Assembly (NCBI GenBank): GCA_964467785.1 | Contig: CAYXVB010000058.1 | Coordinates: 1-20,318 of the forward strand | Length of the DNA: 20,318 nucleotides | Reading direction: 5' to 3' | Origin: CAYXVB01 sp964467785 | GTDB lineage: Bacteria > Bdellovibrionota > UBA1018 | Shown: positions 6,548 to 14,878 of the stretch, piece after piece | Position numbering within the stretch: the stretch's first letter is position 1 | How the letters are laid out: each line of letters starts with the position of its first letter | Notes under the pieces: generated by a model | The model's input: the letters and a program-made list of their open reading frames with translations, nothing else | Database searches by the model: none | Told to the model about the DNA's origin: nothing | Position numbers and translations under genes: made by a program

Positions 6548-7897
6548 TCAGACCTTTTGAAACGCGTAAACCGATCCGAGTCCAAGTATCCGGGTCAGCT
6601 CGTCCAGCGCCGCGCGCGACTCGCGCAAAAGAGCCGGATCGCGGAGCTCATCAGGCGACAAGCGGTCGCGGTAATGCTTGCGGGCCCAGACAGTGAGCTC
6701 CTTGTGAAGAGCATCAGTCATAAAGACTCTCGGGTTCGTCGCGCGCATCTCCTCCTGGGTCAGCACGACCCGCAGCCGCAGGCAGGCGGGCCCGCCTCCG
6801 TTGCTCATGCTCTGCTTGAGATCCATGAAGTGCACTGTCCGAATCGGCTGCGCGGTGTCTGAAACCAGTTCCTGCAAGTACGCTGCGACCGTGGGCGTCG
6901 TCTCGCACTCATGCGGTAGCACCAACGCCATCCCGCCGGTGGGCGGCGAAATCAGCTGGCCGTTGAATAGATAGGACTTCACCGCGTCGGCCATGCTGAC
7001 TTTGCGCGTCGGGACACGGATCTCGCGAAGCTCTCCGCCGCAAGTCGCGCGGAATCTCTGGCGCAGAAGCTCAATCGAGCCTTCCGAATCCACCAGCGAC
7101 TCCTCATGGTGGAAATAGGTATCCCTATTGCCGACTCCGGCCACGTCGTTATGAAAGACTCCGGCGTCGATTGCCTCGGGATTCTGCTGGGCGAACACGA
7201 CCCGGGCGGAATCCAGGCCGTGCATCCGCGCGATCGCGCTCGAGGCCTCGAAGGTCTGGCGCGCCGGAAAACGCCTAGGCTCCGTCTGTCCCGGGCGGAG
7301 ACCGTAGCGGCCAAAGACGAAAAGCTCAACGCCTGGACCGCCGTAATCCGCGCAAAGCCGCGTATGATTGGCCGCGCCCTCGTCTCCGAAAACCGCCGTG
7401 GCAGGCAGCGGATCATGATGGGCAAAGTGGCGGCCATCGGAAAAAATAGCGCGCAGGATCGCCGAAGTGGTGGGCGGCTCCAGCGAACGATGGAACTTGG
7501 AGACCAAGTTGGCCGGAGTGAAATGCACCTTGCCGTCAACCGTGTCCGCGCTCGGACTGACCGTCGCGGCATTGGCCGTCCACATACTCGAGGCCGACGA
7601 AACCGCGGAGAGCAGCTCCGGCGCGCTGGCGTGCGCTTTTTCAAGGATCGTCTCGTCCGCGCCGCTGAAACCCAACTGCCGGAGCACCGGAATGAGCGGC
7701 CGCTCTTGCGGGGGAAGGACCGCTTGCTTGAGCCCCAGATCGGCCAGGCGCTTCATCTTATCGAGGCCCTGAATTACGGCTCCTAGAGGACTTGAGACCT
7801 GGGACTTGTTTCGAGTCGAAGCGAGGTTGCCCGACGAGAGACCCGAGTAATTATGCGTCGGGCCGACAAGTCCGTCGAAATTGACTTCAAAAGCCAT
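6548..7897 (-). CDS. astB: N-succinylarginine dihydrolase (AstB)
   Basis: AstB hydrolyses N2-succinylarginine to N2-succinylornithine, CO2 and two ammonia in the cytoplasm, step two of the arginine succinyltransferase (AST) pathway. The 449 residues match the family length (447 in E. coli) end to end, from EVNFDGLVGPTHNYSGLS at the start to GGGPACLRLRV near the end. The guanidine-modifying-enzyme triad is visible as E173 (GDEGAANH), H249 (GVFHND) and C372. An in-frame ATG six bases further upstream (7903) directly abuts the AAAGGGGG ribosome site, while ATG 7897 has proper spacing, so the latter is preferred. None of astA, astC, astD or astE lies in the window. It converges on the lipoprotein gene with 7 bases between and is divergent from the response regulator gene. 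Confidence 0.96.
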   Translation of the reverse strand: MAFEVNFDGLVGPTHNYSGLSSGNLASTRNKSQVSSPLGAVIQGLDKMKRLADLGLKQAVLPPQERPLIPVLRQLGFSGADETILEKAHASAPELLSAVSSASSMWTANAATVSPSADTVDGKVHFTPANLVSKFHRSLEPPTTSAILRAIFSDGRHFAHHDPLPATAVFGDEGAANHTRLCADYGGPGVELFVFGRYGLRPGQTEPRRFPARQTFEASSAIARMHGLDSARVVFAQQNPEAIDAGVFHNDVAGVGNRDTYFHHEESLVDSEGSIELLRQRFRATCGGELREIRVPTRKVSMADAVKSYLFNGQLISPPTGGMALVLPHECETTPTVAAYLQELVSDTAQPIRTVHFMDLKQSMSNGGGPACLRLRVVLTQEEMRATNPRVFMTDALHKELTVWARKHYRDRLSPDELRDPALLRESRAALDELTRILGLGSVYAFQKV

Positions 7898-7921
7898 ATC
7901 CATCCCCCTTTAGGTCCTGTC

Positions 7922-7951
7922 ATCATCCCCGAGAGCCGATCTGGGCGTCAA
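7922..7951 (-). promoter_or_regulatory. Candidate sigma-70-type promoter of astB
   Basis: On the minus strand TTGACG (7951-7946) and GATGAT (7927-7922) are 18 bases apart, matching 5/6 and 4/6 of the consensus. Transcription would start near 7915, about 18 bases before the preferred start codon. The 10-base word AGGTCCTGTC (7912-7921 on the plus strand), repeated after the response regulator gene, lies at the predicted start point. Confidence 0.35.
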
Positions 7952-8063
7952 GGTTCCGTCGAGCAACTGGAGTCTTTGTCATGGCTGACCGCGGCGTGAT
8001 TCAATTTTGCTTCTGCCCTAGGCGTTTGATGTTAGACTTTATTGACAATATTAGGAACCAACG

Positions 8064-8741
8064 ATGACCAAGCCCCGCATCCTGATCGTTGAAGACAACG
8101 CAGACACGCGCCGCTTCCTCGAAGCGATGCTCAATAAGGACTTCGAAACGATTACTGCCGAGAATGCGGTCATCGGAATTGACTTTGCGCGCAATCGCGC
8201 ACCCGATCTGATCCTTCTCGACATCATGCTACCGATCCTCAGCGGTTTTGACGCCTGCAGTCTCCTCAAAAAGGACGAGAAGACCAAGCACATCCCCATT
8301 ATCTTCCTTTCGGCAAAGAACAGGGTGCCTGACATCACTCAGGGCCTCACTCACGGCGCCGACGACTACATCCCCAAGCCTTTTGACTATAAAGAGCTTG
8401 TGGCGCGTATCCGGGCGCGTCTCCGCAAGAGCGCCGACAGCGCGGCGCAACCGATCACCATTGGCGAGCTCAAGATCGACCCAGCGAATCGCGAGGTTGT
8501 CTTCGGCGGCAAAAAGGCTCAGCTCACTCTCACTGAGTTCGACATCCTCCGCTGCCTGGCCGCCAAGGCCGGCGCGGTGGTCTCGCGCGACGAGATCTTG
8601 AGGGAAGTCTGGCGGGACCAGTCCGACAAAACGAGCGATCGCACGATCGACGTTCACATTCGTGCCCTCAGACGTAAAATCCCCGCACTGACCAAGCACG
8701 TGATCTCCATTTACGGAGTCGGCTACAAGTACGAGAAGTAG
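8064..8741 (+). CDS. OmpR/PhoB-family response regulator (orphan)
   Basis: The 225-residue protein has a complete receiver (about 4-120): acidic pair E10-D11, phospho-acceptor D53 in LLDIMLP, S83 in FLSAK and K105 in PKPF. It is followed by an OmpR-type winged-helix DNA-binding domain (about 128-225) with LTLTEFDILRCLA, the recognition-helix region with DRTIDVHIRALRRKI, and the C-terminal hairpin YGVGYKYEK. It should be a phosphorylation-controlled transcription regulator. AGGA at 8053-8056 lies 7 bases before ATG 8064. No histidine kinase is next to it, so the partner is elsewhere. It is divergent from astB across about 160 bases, which makes control of astB worth testing, but no direct evidence is present. 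Confidence 0.95.
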   Translation: MTKPRILIVEDNADTRRFLEAMLNKDFETITAENAVIGIDFARNRAPDLILLDIMLPILSGFDACSLLKKDEKTKHIPIIFLSAKNRVPDITQGLTHGADDYIPKPFDYKELVARIRARLRKSADSAAQPITIGELKIDPANREVVFGGKKAQLTLTEFDILRCLAAKAGAVVSRDEILREVWRDQSDKTSDRTIDVHIRALRRKIPALTKHVISIYGVGYKYEK

Positions 8742-8748
8742 GAAGTTA

Positions 8749-8761
8749 GACAGGTCCTGTC
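8749..8761. promoter_or_regulatory. 13-base perfect odd palindrome after the response regulator gene
   Basis: GACAGGTCCTGTC has two 6-base arms around one central base and starts 8 bases after the stop codon at 8741. Its inner ten bases, AGGTCCTGTC, recur at 7912-7921 in the control region before the gene, and a related 11-base palindrome, GGACACTGTCC, lies at 8770-8780. The symmetry suits a dimeric DNA-binding protein; no protein is assigned. Confidence 0.3.
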
Positions 8762-8815
8762 GAAACTTTGGACACTGTCCTGGCTTTTACTCATGCTTCT
8801 CAGATCTTATCCCAC

Positions 8816-8854
8816 GGACTCCACACCTAAGTCACTGTAAACACAGGTGTGTCC
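8816..8854. repeat. Imperfect inverted repeat between regulator and transglutaminase genes
   Basis: CACACCT (8822-8828) pairs exactly with AGGTGTG (8845-8851); allowing a 3-base bulge, the stem extends to about ten pairs ending at GG 8816 and CC 8854, with a 16-base loop. No T-run follows, so an intrinsic terminator is not supported. The 177 bases between genes (8742-8918) hold this and the palindromes upstream of it, but no gene. Confidence 0.4.
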
Positions 8855-8918
8855 ACTGCGCCACGCCCGGCATCGGGGTTGCAATGATCTCCTCTGACAC
8901 TAAAGAGCGAGGTCGTTT

Positions 8919-10031
8919 ATGTTCAACAACAGGATCAAGCCCAAAAGCCCCATCGGCCAGATGATGCTCTTTGCCTCCGTAGCGGTGAATCTCAATCCGG
9001 GTGACCTCGTCGAGTTTCGGCAGTCCCTCCATGGTCGCGCCCAGATCAACAATGGGAATGTAGCGGCCTTAAATCGTTCTCCAAGTAACACCAAAATTGT
9101 GATCCCCAGGAACACCCAAGCCAAGGTCCGCTCCGTCAAACGACTCTCCAATGGAAGCTACACACTCGAGCTCCAGATCAAGTCCGGCGCGAACGCGGGT
9201 CGCAAGGCCAGGGTCAACTACGATCCGAGCAATCCGACGCTCCGTCGTTCCAACTTCGCCTCGTCCGCGCGAGCCACAAAGAGCGCGGCACGAACCGCCG
9301 CCCCCATTGAGGAGGACCGGCTGGGCAAACTGATCGAACAGATCATGAAGAACGCCTCGTCGGGGCCCGCGGTCCAGACCGCCACCTGCTCCAGCGACAC
9401 GCCCCTTTACATGCCACCCACAGACACTGTGGCTGATACGGTGGATACTTCGGCACCGGACGAAGCCCCGCTCTCCGACGAGCACGCGCCATTCCTTCGC
9501 TCGAGTTCGATGATCCAGACGGATGCTCCTGAAATCGTCGAGATGGCCCGCAAGATCACCGCGGGCAAGAACGGAGCGCTCGCCAAGAGCCGCGCCATCT
9601 ACGAATGGGTCGCCACGAACATCAATTACGACGACAAGGTCAAGGATTTGCGCACAGACGGCATCGCGGAAGACAGCCGCCAGGACGCGCTCTTCACCCT
9701 ACAATCCAGGAACGCAGTCTGCGAAGGTTACGCCGACCTCTTCGCGGCTCTGCATCGCGCCATCGGTATCCCGACCAAGATGGTGCTCGGCAAGAGCAAT
9801 CGGGTCAATGTATCCGCAAACGGCGCGCGCTTCCTGATCAACAATGGCCGTAAGCTGGATCTGGACTCGATTCCGGTCTACCACACCTGGAACGAGGTCT
9901 ACGTGAATGGTCGCTGGATCCCGGTCGACAGCACTACCGCCGATCTCAGTCCCACCGCGATTGACCCCTACACGAGCCCGGCCGAATACTTCGATTTGAC
10001 CCATAAGAAGATCGAAGTCTGGGACCGCTGA
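8919..10031 (+). CDS. Transglutaminase-like cysteine protease-fold protein
   Basis: The 370-residue protein has a transglutaminase-core domain at about 200-345 with the full triad: C268 in NAVCEGYADLF, H322 in YHTWNEVYV and D337 in WIPVDST. In bacteria this fold mostly acts as a protease or amidase rather than a cross-linker. Residues about 25-105 look like an all-beta SH3-like region, joined by a long low-complexity linker (106-200) rich in Ala, Ser, Thr and Asp. ATG 8919 has GAGG 6 bases upstream. No convincing signal peptide is visible: the only hydrophobic patch near the start (MMLFASVAV, 15-23) is short, so export is uncertain. The substrate is unknown. It converges on the kinase gene with 7 bases between the stop codons. 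Confidence 0.85.
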   Translation: MFNNRIKPKSPIGQMMLFASVAVNLNPGDLVEFRQSLHGRAQINNGNVAALNRSPSNTKIVIPRNTQAKVRSVKRLSNGSYTLELQIKSGANAGRKARVNYDPSNPTLRRSNFASSARATKSAARTAAPIEEDRLGKLIEQIMKNASSGPAVQTATCSSDTPLYMPPTDTVADTVDTSAPDEAPLSDEHAPFLRSSSMIQTDAPEIVEMARKITAGKNGALAKSRAIYEWVATNINYDDKVKDLRTDGIAEDSRQDALFTLQSRNAVCEGYADLFAALHRAIGIPTKMVLGKSNRVNVSANGARFLINNGRKLDLDSIPVYHTWNEVYVNGRWIPVDSTTADLSPTAIDPYTSPAEYFDLTHKKIEVWDR

Positions 10032-10038
10032 CACCCGA

Positions 10039-12087
10039 TCAGTTCTTGACCTCGAGGCGCTCGTCGATATTGATGACCTTGCCTTCCTCGATGTGGATCT
10101 GGACGATCTTCTCCATCCCGAGAATCGAGTTGATCAGCTTCATGGTGTAGCGTCCGGTCGGCAGCTTTTCCCGCTCGAACGGACTGCGGCGCACCCAGAG
10201 CATATCTTCGATCTGGATGACGACGTCCGCGGTAGGCGTTGTCCGGACGCTCAGATAGCCAAAGCTGACGGGCTCGAGCTGGACTTCGACAAGGTACTCC
10301 TTGAGATCAGAGACTCGCTTGGAGTCGATATAGAACTCGCGTCGCACCGGCACGAATCCTGGACGCTCCACGCTGAGCTCGAGTGGCTCGTCGAGTTTGA
10401 CTTCGACGACAGGATTTTCCGCCGGCACCGGCTTGCCTGAGACGCCGATACGGACCTGTCCGCCCAGGGGCGAGACACTGACCCGCATCGGAATCGAAGT
10501 GCGCGCGAAGCCGCCCTCCGATTTGGAATTCACCGCCGCCGTGCTACGCTGCGGCTCACCGCCGTGGGGGCTCGCTTGTTCGACCGCCCCGGTGCCAGGC
10601 ACGCGAACTCCAAGCGAGCGGAGCGACGGGAAATGGATCCCGAATTGGGGTGCGAAAACGATTGCCCCCACCGCCGCGGCGGCGAGAGCCACCTTAACAA
10701 GAAGTCCGTCCAGTCGTGATTCACGACGAGCGGAGCTGACGTCGTTAACCTGGTCTGCGCGTTTCGGACGGTATTCAGTCGCGGAGGTCGCGCGCCCGAT
10801 CGAGGGCTGCTGCGGAGCGGGGCGATTGCGGGGGGCGGCCGGCACGGCTTTCTGAGTCGCCTCGCCGGGACGGGCCGGAGCGCCGATCGGGATCCCCTGC
10901 TGTTCCACCTCGATCGCAATGGCGCTGCCCTGCGGCCTTGGCAACCGCGCTTCGCCCTGGGGAGGGACGTTGCTCACGGTTTCGGCTTCAGAAACGTCTT
11001 GAAAAGGTTTTCGGGCCGTCGGCGACTCGAGGATCGTGCCGATGCGGCCAGGATCACTGCTGATGATGGAGATAGCGCCGCTGTCCGCAGTGAGGCGTCC
11101 CGCTTCGGCGCTGAGACGCTGGAGCTTTTTGCGATCCTCGACGATCTCGGCATGAAAGAGCTTCTTGGCGGCCTGGGCGAGATCCGAGGGGTTGAACTCG
11201 GGATAACAGCTGTACAGAATCCGATGGAGCGCCCGCTGCAACTCCTCCGCAGACTGATAACGGCGCTCCACGCTTTTTTGGAGCGCCTTCATCACGATCG
11301 CGTCCAGTTCCTTGGGCACTTTCGGATTCACGCTCGAGGGTGGCTTGACATGAGTCGAGGCGCTCTCGATCAGGCGGATGACCGCCATCTCGTTCTCGCC
11401 CGCAAAGAGCTTGCGGCCCGTGAGCGTCTCCCAAAGCACGGCGCCCAGCGAGAAGATATCGGAGCGCCCATCTAGCTCGGCGCCCATGATCTGCTCGGGC
11501 GAGAGATAGCTGGGTTTTCCCTTGATGATGCCGACCTTCGTGGCCTCCGCGTTGGACTTGGATTTGGCGATGCCGAAATCAAAGACCTTCACGCTGCCGT
11601 CGTAGGAGATCATGATGTTCTGCGGACTGATGTCGCGGTGGACGACGCGCAATGGCTCGTCCGTGGTCTTGTCGCAGGCGTTGTGCGCGAACTTCAGGCC
11701 GAGCGCCACCTGCTCGATGATGTACACCGCGAGCTCGATGGGAACTTCTTTTTTGTCGGACTCGAGATAGCGGTTGATGAATTGACGAAGATTCTTGCCG
11801 TTGACGAGCTCCATCGCCATGTAGAGCTGGCCGTCCTCCTCGCCACCGCCATAGACCTGGACGATGTTGGGATGGTTGAGCTGCGAGGTCACTTTGATCT
11901 CGTCCTTGAACATCTGGACGAACTCGCTGTTGTGCGAGTACCCCGTCTGAATGCGTTTGACGGCCACCTCGCGATCGGCACCAGCGATGAGCTGCTCCTT
12001 CGCGCGGTAAATTTCGGCCATCCCGCCCTGGGCAATCAAGTCCAGGAGGAAGTAGCGACCGAATTTTTTGAGGACGTCAGATCCCAT
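10039..12087 (-). CDS. Hanks-type Ser/Thr kinase with one membrane segment and PEGA-like domains
   Basis: The protein has 682 residues. The kinase domain (about 11-290) is complete: glycine loop QGGMAEIY (20-27), K44 in VAVKRI, E63, HRDISPQN with D152 and N157, DFG at 170-172 and the PSYLSPEQ activation-segment end. A disordered proline/alanine-rich region (about 330-455) leads to a single transmembrane segment at about 464-480. The outside part contains two PEGA-like beta repeats (about 534-607 and 610-682), the second starting GYLSVRTTP. Such kinases sense envelope state and phosphorylate cytoplasmic targets. This PEGA layout is common in Deltaproteobacteria, in contrast to the PASTA type of Firmicutes. 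The start ATG 12087 has AAGGTG about 8-10 bases upstream. It lies 66 bases after mpl in the same direction, and no terminator is seen between them, so co-transcription is likely. Confidence 0.93.
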   Translation of the reverse strand: MGSDVLKKFGRYFLLDLIAQGGMAEIYRAKEQLIAGADREVAVKRIQTGYSHNSEFVQMFKDEIKVTSQLNHPNIVQVYGGGEEDGQLYMAMELVNGKNLRQFINRYLESDKKEVPIELAVYIIEQVALGLKFAHNACDKTTDEPLRVVHRDISPQNIMISYDGSVKVFDFGIAKSKSNAEATKVGIIKGKPSYLSPEQIMGAELDGRSDIFSLGAVLWETLTGRKLFAGENEMAVIRLIESASTHVKPPSSVNPKVPKELDAIVMKALQKSVERRYQSAEELQRALHRILYSCYPEFNPSDLAQAAKKLFHAEIVEDRKKLQRLSAEAGRLTADSGAISIISSDPGRIGTILESPTARKPFQDVSEAETVSNVPPQGEARLPRPQGSAIAIEVEQQGIPIGAPARPGEATQKAVPAAPRNRPAPQQPSIGRATSATEYRPKRADQVNDVSSARRESRLDGLLVKVALAAAAVGAIVFAPQFGIHFPSLRSLGVRVPGTGAVEQASPHGGEPQRSTAAVNSKSEGGFARTSIPMRVSVSPLGGQVRIGVSGKPVPAENPVVEVKLDEPLELSVERPGFVPVRREFYIDSKRVSDLKEYLVEVQLEPVSFGYLSVRTTPTADVVIQIEDMLWVRRSPFEREKLPTGRYTMKLINSILGMEKIVQIHIEEGKVINIDERLEVKN

Positions 12088-12153
12088 GGGGTGTGGTCAC
12101 CTTCTAGGACCTTTTCGGTAATCCCGCGGAAAATCTGTAATAAAAATTGGAGC

Positions 12154-13638
12154 TTAAGCGTTTGCGGACTTCAAGGATTCCAATAGTTTAGGAATAAATC
12201 CCCCAAACCCCCCATTGGAGAGCACCGCGATCAAATCACTGGATCGGGCTTGGGACGCGACCAAAGCGACCCCTTCATCGACGGTGGGCATGAGCTCCAC
12301 CTTCTGGCCCCGCGTGCGCATGTCCTCCACGAGCTGATCGCTGGAGAACTGATCGTCCGCCTGGATCTTGGTCTGATCATAGGGCTTGGCGATGTAGACG
12401 CGCGCCGCTTCTCCAAAAGCGTCGGCGTAGTCCTTTTGAAAGACCTTGCGGCGCGACGTCGCGCTTCGGGGCTCGAACACGGCCACCAGCTTGCGCTCGG
12501 GATAACGTAACTTGAGCGCTCGCAGAGTCTCGCGCACCGCGGTCGGATGATGAGCGAAATCGTCGATGACCATCACGCCGTTCACCTCGCCGCGGAGTTC
12601 CTGGCGGCGCTTGACCCCCCGGAACATCGACATCGCGTCGGCCACTTTCTCCGGATCCAGGCCCAGACGGCGGCACTCGATCCAAACCGAGAGCGCGTTC
12701 ATCACGTTGTGGTTTCCGGGCAGGCCGATCTTGAGTCTTGCGACGCATCTCCCCTGATCCAGAACGTCGAAATGCGTCCACTGCCCTTCGACACGGATCG
12801 AGCCCGGCGTGAACCGCGCGCCGTGGGACGGATCCGATCCGTAGGTGATGACCTCAACCGAGGATTTCAGGAGGTTCTTCTTGAGAAGCTTACGCACCGA
12901 CTCGTAGTCCAGACATGCGATGAGCCTTCCGCCGTCGCGGACACGATTGAACAATCCCTCGAAGGCGCGCTCCACCGCCGCGAGATCCGCGTAGATGTCC
13001 GCGTGATCGAACTCGACCGAGGTGAGCACGACGTCATTGGGCAAATAGTGGTTGAACTTAGGCACCTTGTCCCAGAAGGCGGTGTCGTACTCGTCCCCTT
13101 CGAGGACAAAAGGCCGGCCCGCGTCCACGTCCGTGACGTTGAAGCTGTAGGGCAAGTCGAAGGTGACGCCGCCGATGAAATAACTCGGATCGAGCCCGCA
13201 CCGCGCGAGCGTGTGGGCCATGAGGCTCGAGGTCGTCGTCTTGCCGTGAGTGCCAGCCACGACGATATTGCGGGTCCTCGGCAGCAGTAGCACTTCCATC
13301 GCCTCCGGGAGCGACGAATAGGCGTAACCGCCGTCGATCGCCGCGCGGGCCTCGGGATTCGAGGCGCCGATCACGTTGCCGATCACGACAAGGTCGGGCC
13401 TGTTCTTCATTCCGGTGATGTTTTCGGCAGCATATCCGTTGAAGAGCTGTACACCGCCTTCACGCAGGATATCGCTCATGGGCGGATAAACGTTCTGATC
13501 GCTGCCGGTGACTTCGATGCCCCGACGCTTGAGGTAGGTGGCGAATGCTCCCATGAGCGTTCCACACACGCCGATGATATGGACTTTACGGAGTTCTTGG
13601 AGGGTGGGCAGCCGCTTCTTTTGGATGTTTTCTGACAT
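12154..13638 (-). CDS. mpl: UDP-MurNAc:L-Ala-gamma-D-Glu-meso-DAP ligase (Mpl)
   Basis: Mpl joins the recycled murein tripeptide to UDP-N-acetylmuramic acid in the cytoplasm using ATP, so it salvages peptide from old or imported cell wall. The 494-residue protein has the Mur-ligase layout: N-terminal Rossmann part (HIIGVCGTLMGAFA, 20-33), P-loop GTHGKTTT (129-136), central motif EGDEYDTAFWD (180-190, the form seen in Mpl rather than MurC), and the C-terminal domain with DDFAHHPTAV (359-368) and EPRSATSRRK (389-398). It is longer than E. coli Mpl (457). ATG 13638 has only a weak ribosome site (ACGAG). A 61-base gap after the upstream gene holds a TTGACT element and a small inverted repeat, so it may also have its own promoter. 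Next to it is a cytoplasmic beta-lactamase-fold hydrolase that could supply its peptide substrate. Confidence 0.95.
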   Translation of the reverse strand: MSENIQKKRLPTLQELRKVHIIGVCGTLMGAFATYLKRRGIEVTGSDQNVYPPMSDILREGGVQLFNGYAAENITGMKNRPDLVVIGNVIGASNPEARAAIDGGYAYSSLPEAMEVLLLPRTRNIVVAGTHGKTTTSSLMAHTLARCGLDPSYFIGGVTFDLPYSFNVTDVDAGRPFVLEGDEYDTAFWDKVPKFNHYLPNDVVLTSVEFDHADIYADLAAVERAFEGLFNRVRDGGRLIACLDYESVRKLLKKNLLKSSVEVITYGSDPSHGARFTPGSIRVEGQWTHFDVLDQGRCVARLKIGLPGNHNVMNALSVWIECRRLGLDPEKVADAMSMFRGVKRRQELRGEVNGVMVIDDFAHHPTAVRETLRALKLRYPERKLVAVFEPRSATSRRKVFQKDYADAFGEAARVYIAKPYDQTKIQADDQFSSDQLVEDMRTRGQKVELMPTVDEGVALVASQARSSDLIAVLSNGGFGGFIPKLLESLKSANA

Positions 13639-13656
13639 AAATGACTCGTTTCTTTA

Positions 13657-13670
13657 ACAGTCTGAACTGT
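13657..13670. promoter_or_regulatory. Inverted repeat in front of mpl, possible operator
   Basis: On the minus strand ACAGT-TCAG-ACTGT is a perfect 5-base inverted repeat with 4-base spacing. A TTGACT element lies at 13688-13683, and at 17-base spacing the matching -10 position (TCAGAC, 13665-13660) falls inside the repeat. The -10 match is poor, so promoter activity is uncertain. Confidence 0.25.
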
Positions 13671-13699
13671 CATTGAGGCGCGAGTCAACTTCTGAACTC

Positions 13700-14878
13700 T
13701 CAGCCGCCCGACGCCAGATCCTCATGGAGCGCATCGTGAAATTTGGGGCGAAGCGCACGGATAGCGATGTTATCGCGCGAGGGGTGGACCCGGTTCGTCA
13801 ATAAACCGACAGCAAGGCCCGCCGCCGGGTCGATCCAAAGCGAGGTGCCGGTAAATCCCAGATGTCCCACCGTGCCGAGGCCGAAATAGCGGCCCGCCGA
13901 GGAGTCCGGTCCCGTGGGCGTATCCCAGCCCAGCGTGCGCGGACAACCCGTCGGCTCGCTCACGCGAGTCCAAGCTTCGCCCAAAGTACGCGATGAAATC
14001 ATTCGAGGCAGCACTCGCGCAAATTGAAGCACGTCGCGAATCGAGCCAAACAGGCCGGCATGCCCTGCATAGCCCCCCATCGCCCAAGTGTTGTCGTCAT
14101 GGACCTGCCCTTGAAGCACGCCACCGCGCCAGGGACAATCCTCGGTGGCCGCGGCCGCCTCAAGCCGCCCCGAGTCGAGCTCTCCGGCCTTGCGGCCCAC
14201 CCGCCGATAAAACGCGCTATTCATCTCGAACGGCTTGAGCACCCACTCCGTGATCGCTCGATCGAGCGGCATCCGCGTCAACTCCTCGAGAGCGTACCCG
14301 AGCAGGAGAAACGAGACATCCGAGTAGAGGCAACGACTGCCGGGATCGACCTCTGGTTCGACGGCAAGCACGAGGTCCCGCATCACGCGCTGACGTTCCG
14401 CCACGGGGATCTCGTGCAGTCGAGTGGACAGCCGGCCATTGTCCCCGAAGTGGGCTCGCAATTCCTGCCAGAACGGCCGCCAGGCAATGAACCCCGCAGT
14501 GTGCGAGAGCAGGTGCCGGAGTTCGATCGCGCCGGCCGCGCCATGGACCGGATAGCCGGGCAGGATCGACGCAAGTCTCGTATCCCAACGAATCCAGCCA
14601 CGATCCACGAGCAATGCGGTGAGGGTCGCGGTACCCATGATCTTGGAAAGAGACGCCAGATCAAAGACTGTCCCGATTTCCATCGGCAGTACGGAGGGTA
14701 TTTTACGGCGAGCTCCGGCCGCGGCCACCGTGATCTCGTCCGGGCGACGCCCGTCCCAAAATCCAGCGACCAGTCCGGGCGTGGTGCCGTCCGCGAGCGC
14801 ATCGTCGATGACGGCATGGGTCTTTGGAAATCTCCGCGGATCCAGCTCCTTCAAGGCAAGCCGGTTTCCGCTCAGCAC
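13700..14878 (-). CDS. Beta-lactamase-fold serine hydrolase, AmiE/YfeW-like, no signal peptide
   Basis: The 392-residue protein is a class C beta-lactamase/penicillin-binding-protein homologue: nucleophile motif SLSK (S76, K79), YSD (185-187) and HLG (339-341, in place of KTG). The segment around VHDDNTWAMGGYAGHAGLF (259-277) is the pattern I associate with the branch holding B. subtilis AmiE (an N-acetylmuramyl-L-alanine amidase) and E. coli YfeW. No signal peptide or membrane segment is seen, so it should act in the cytoplasm, unlike true beta-lactamases. The start is GTG 14878 immediately after the TGA of the upstream oxidoreductase gene (TGAGTG), indicating translational coupling; no later ATG leaves the domain whole. 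Placed next to mpl, muropeptide amidase is an attractive function, but esterase or D-peptidase activity cannot be excluded. Confidence 0.85.
   Translation of the reverse strand: MLSGNRLALKELDPRRFPKTHAVIDDALADGTTPGLVAGFWDGRRPDEITVAAAGARRKIPSVLPMEIGTVFDLASLSKIMGTATLTALLVDRGWIRWDTRLASILPGYPVHGAAGAIELRHLLSHTAGFIAWRPFWQELRAHFGDNGRLSTRLHEIPVAERQRVMRDLVLAVEPEVDPGSRCLYSDVSFLLLGYALEELTRMPLDRAITEWVLKPFEMNSAFYRRVGRKAGELDSGRLEAAAATEDCPWRGGVLQGQVHDDNTWAMGGYAGHAGLFGSIRDVLQFARVLPRMISSRTLGEAWTRVSEPTGCPRTLGWDTPTGPDSSAGRYFGLGTVGHLGFTGTSLWIDPAAGLAVGLLTNRVHPSRDNIAIRALRPKFHDALHEDLASGG

Noticed and set aside
8042..8047. TTGACA as a -35 element of the response regulator gene
   Set aside because: It lies only 16 bases before the start codon, so a matching -10 would fall inside the gene and the ribosome site at 8053-8056 would be left out of the message.
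12547..13290. Plus-strand open frame of 247 codons opposite mpl
   Set aside because: Shadow of the Mur-ligase motifs on the other strand; rich in Arg, His and Val without family features.
13700..14878. Antibiotic-resistance beta-lactamase
   Set aside because: It has the SxxK fold motifs but no signal peptide, HLG instead of KTG, and the AmiE/YfeW-type segment, so a periplasmic resistance enzyme is unlikely.
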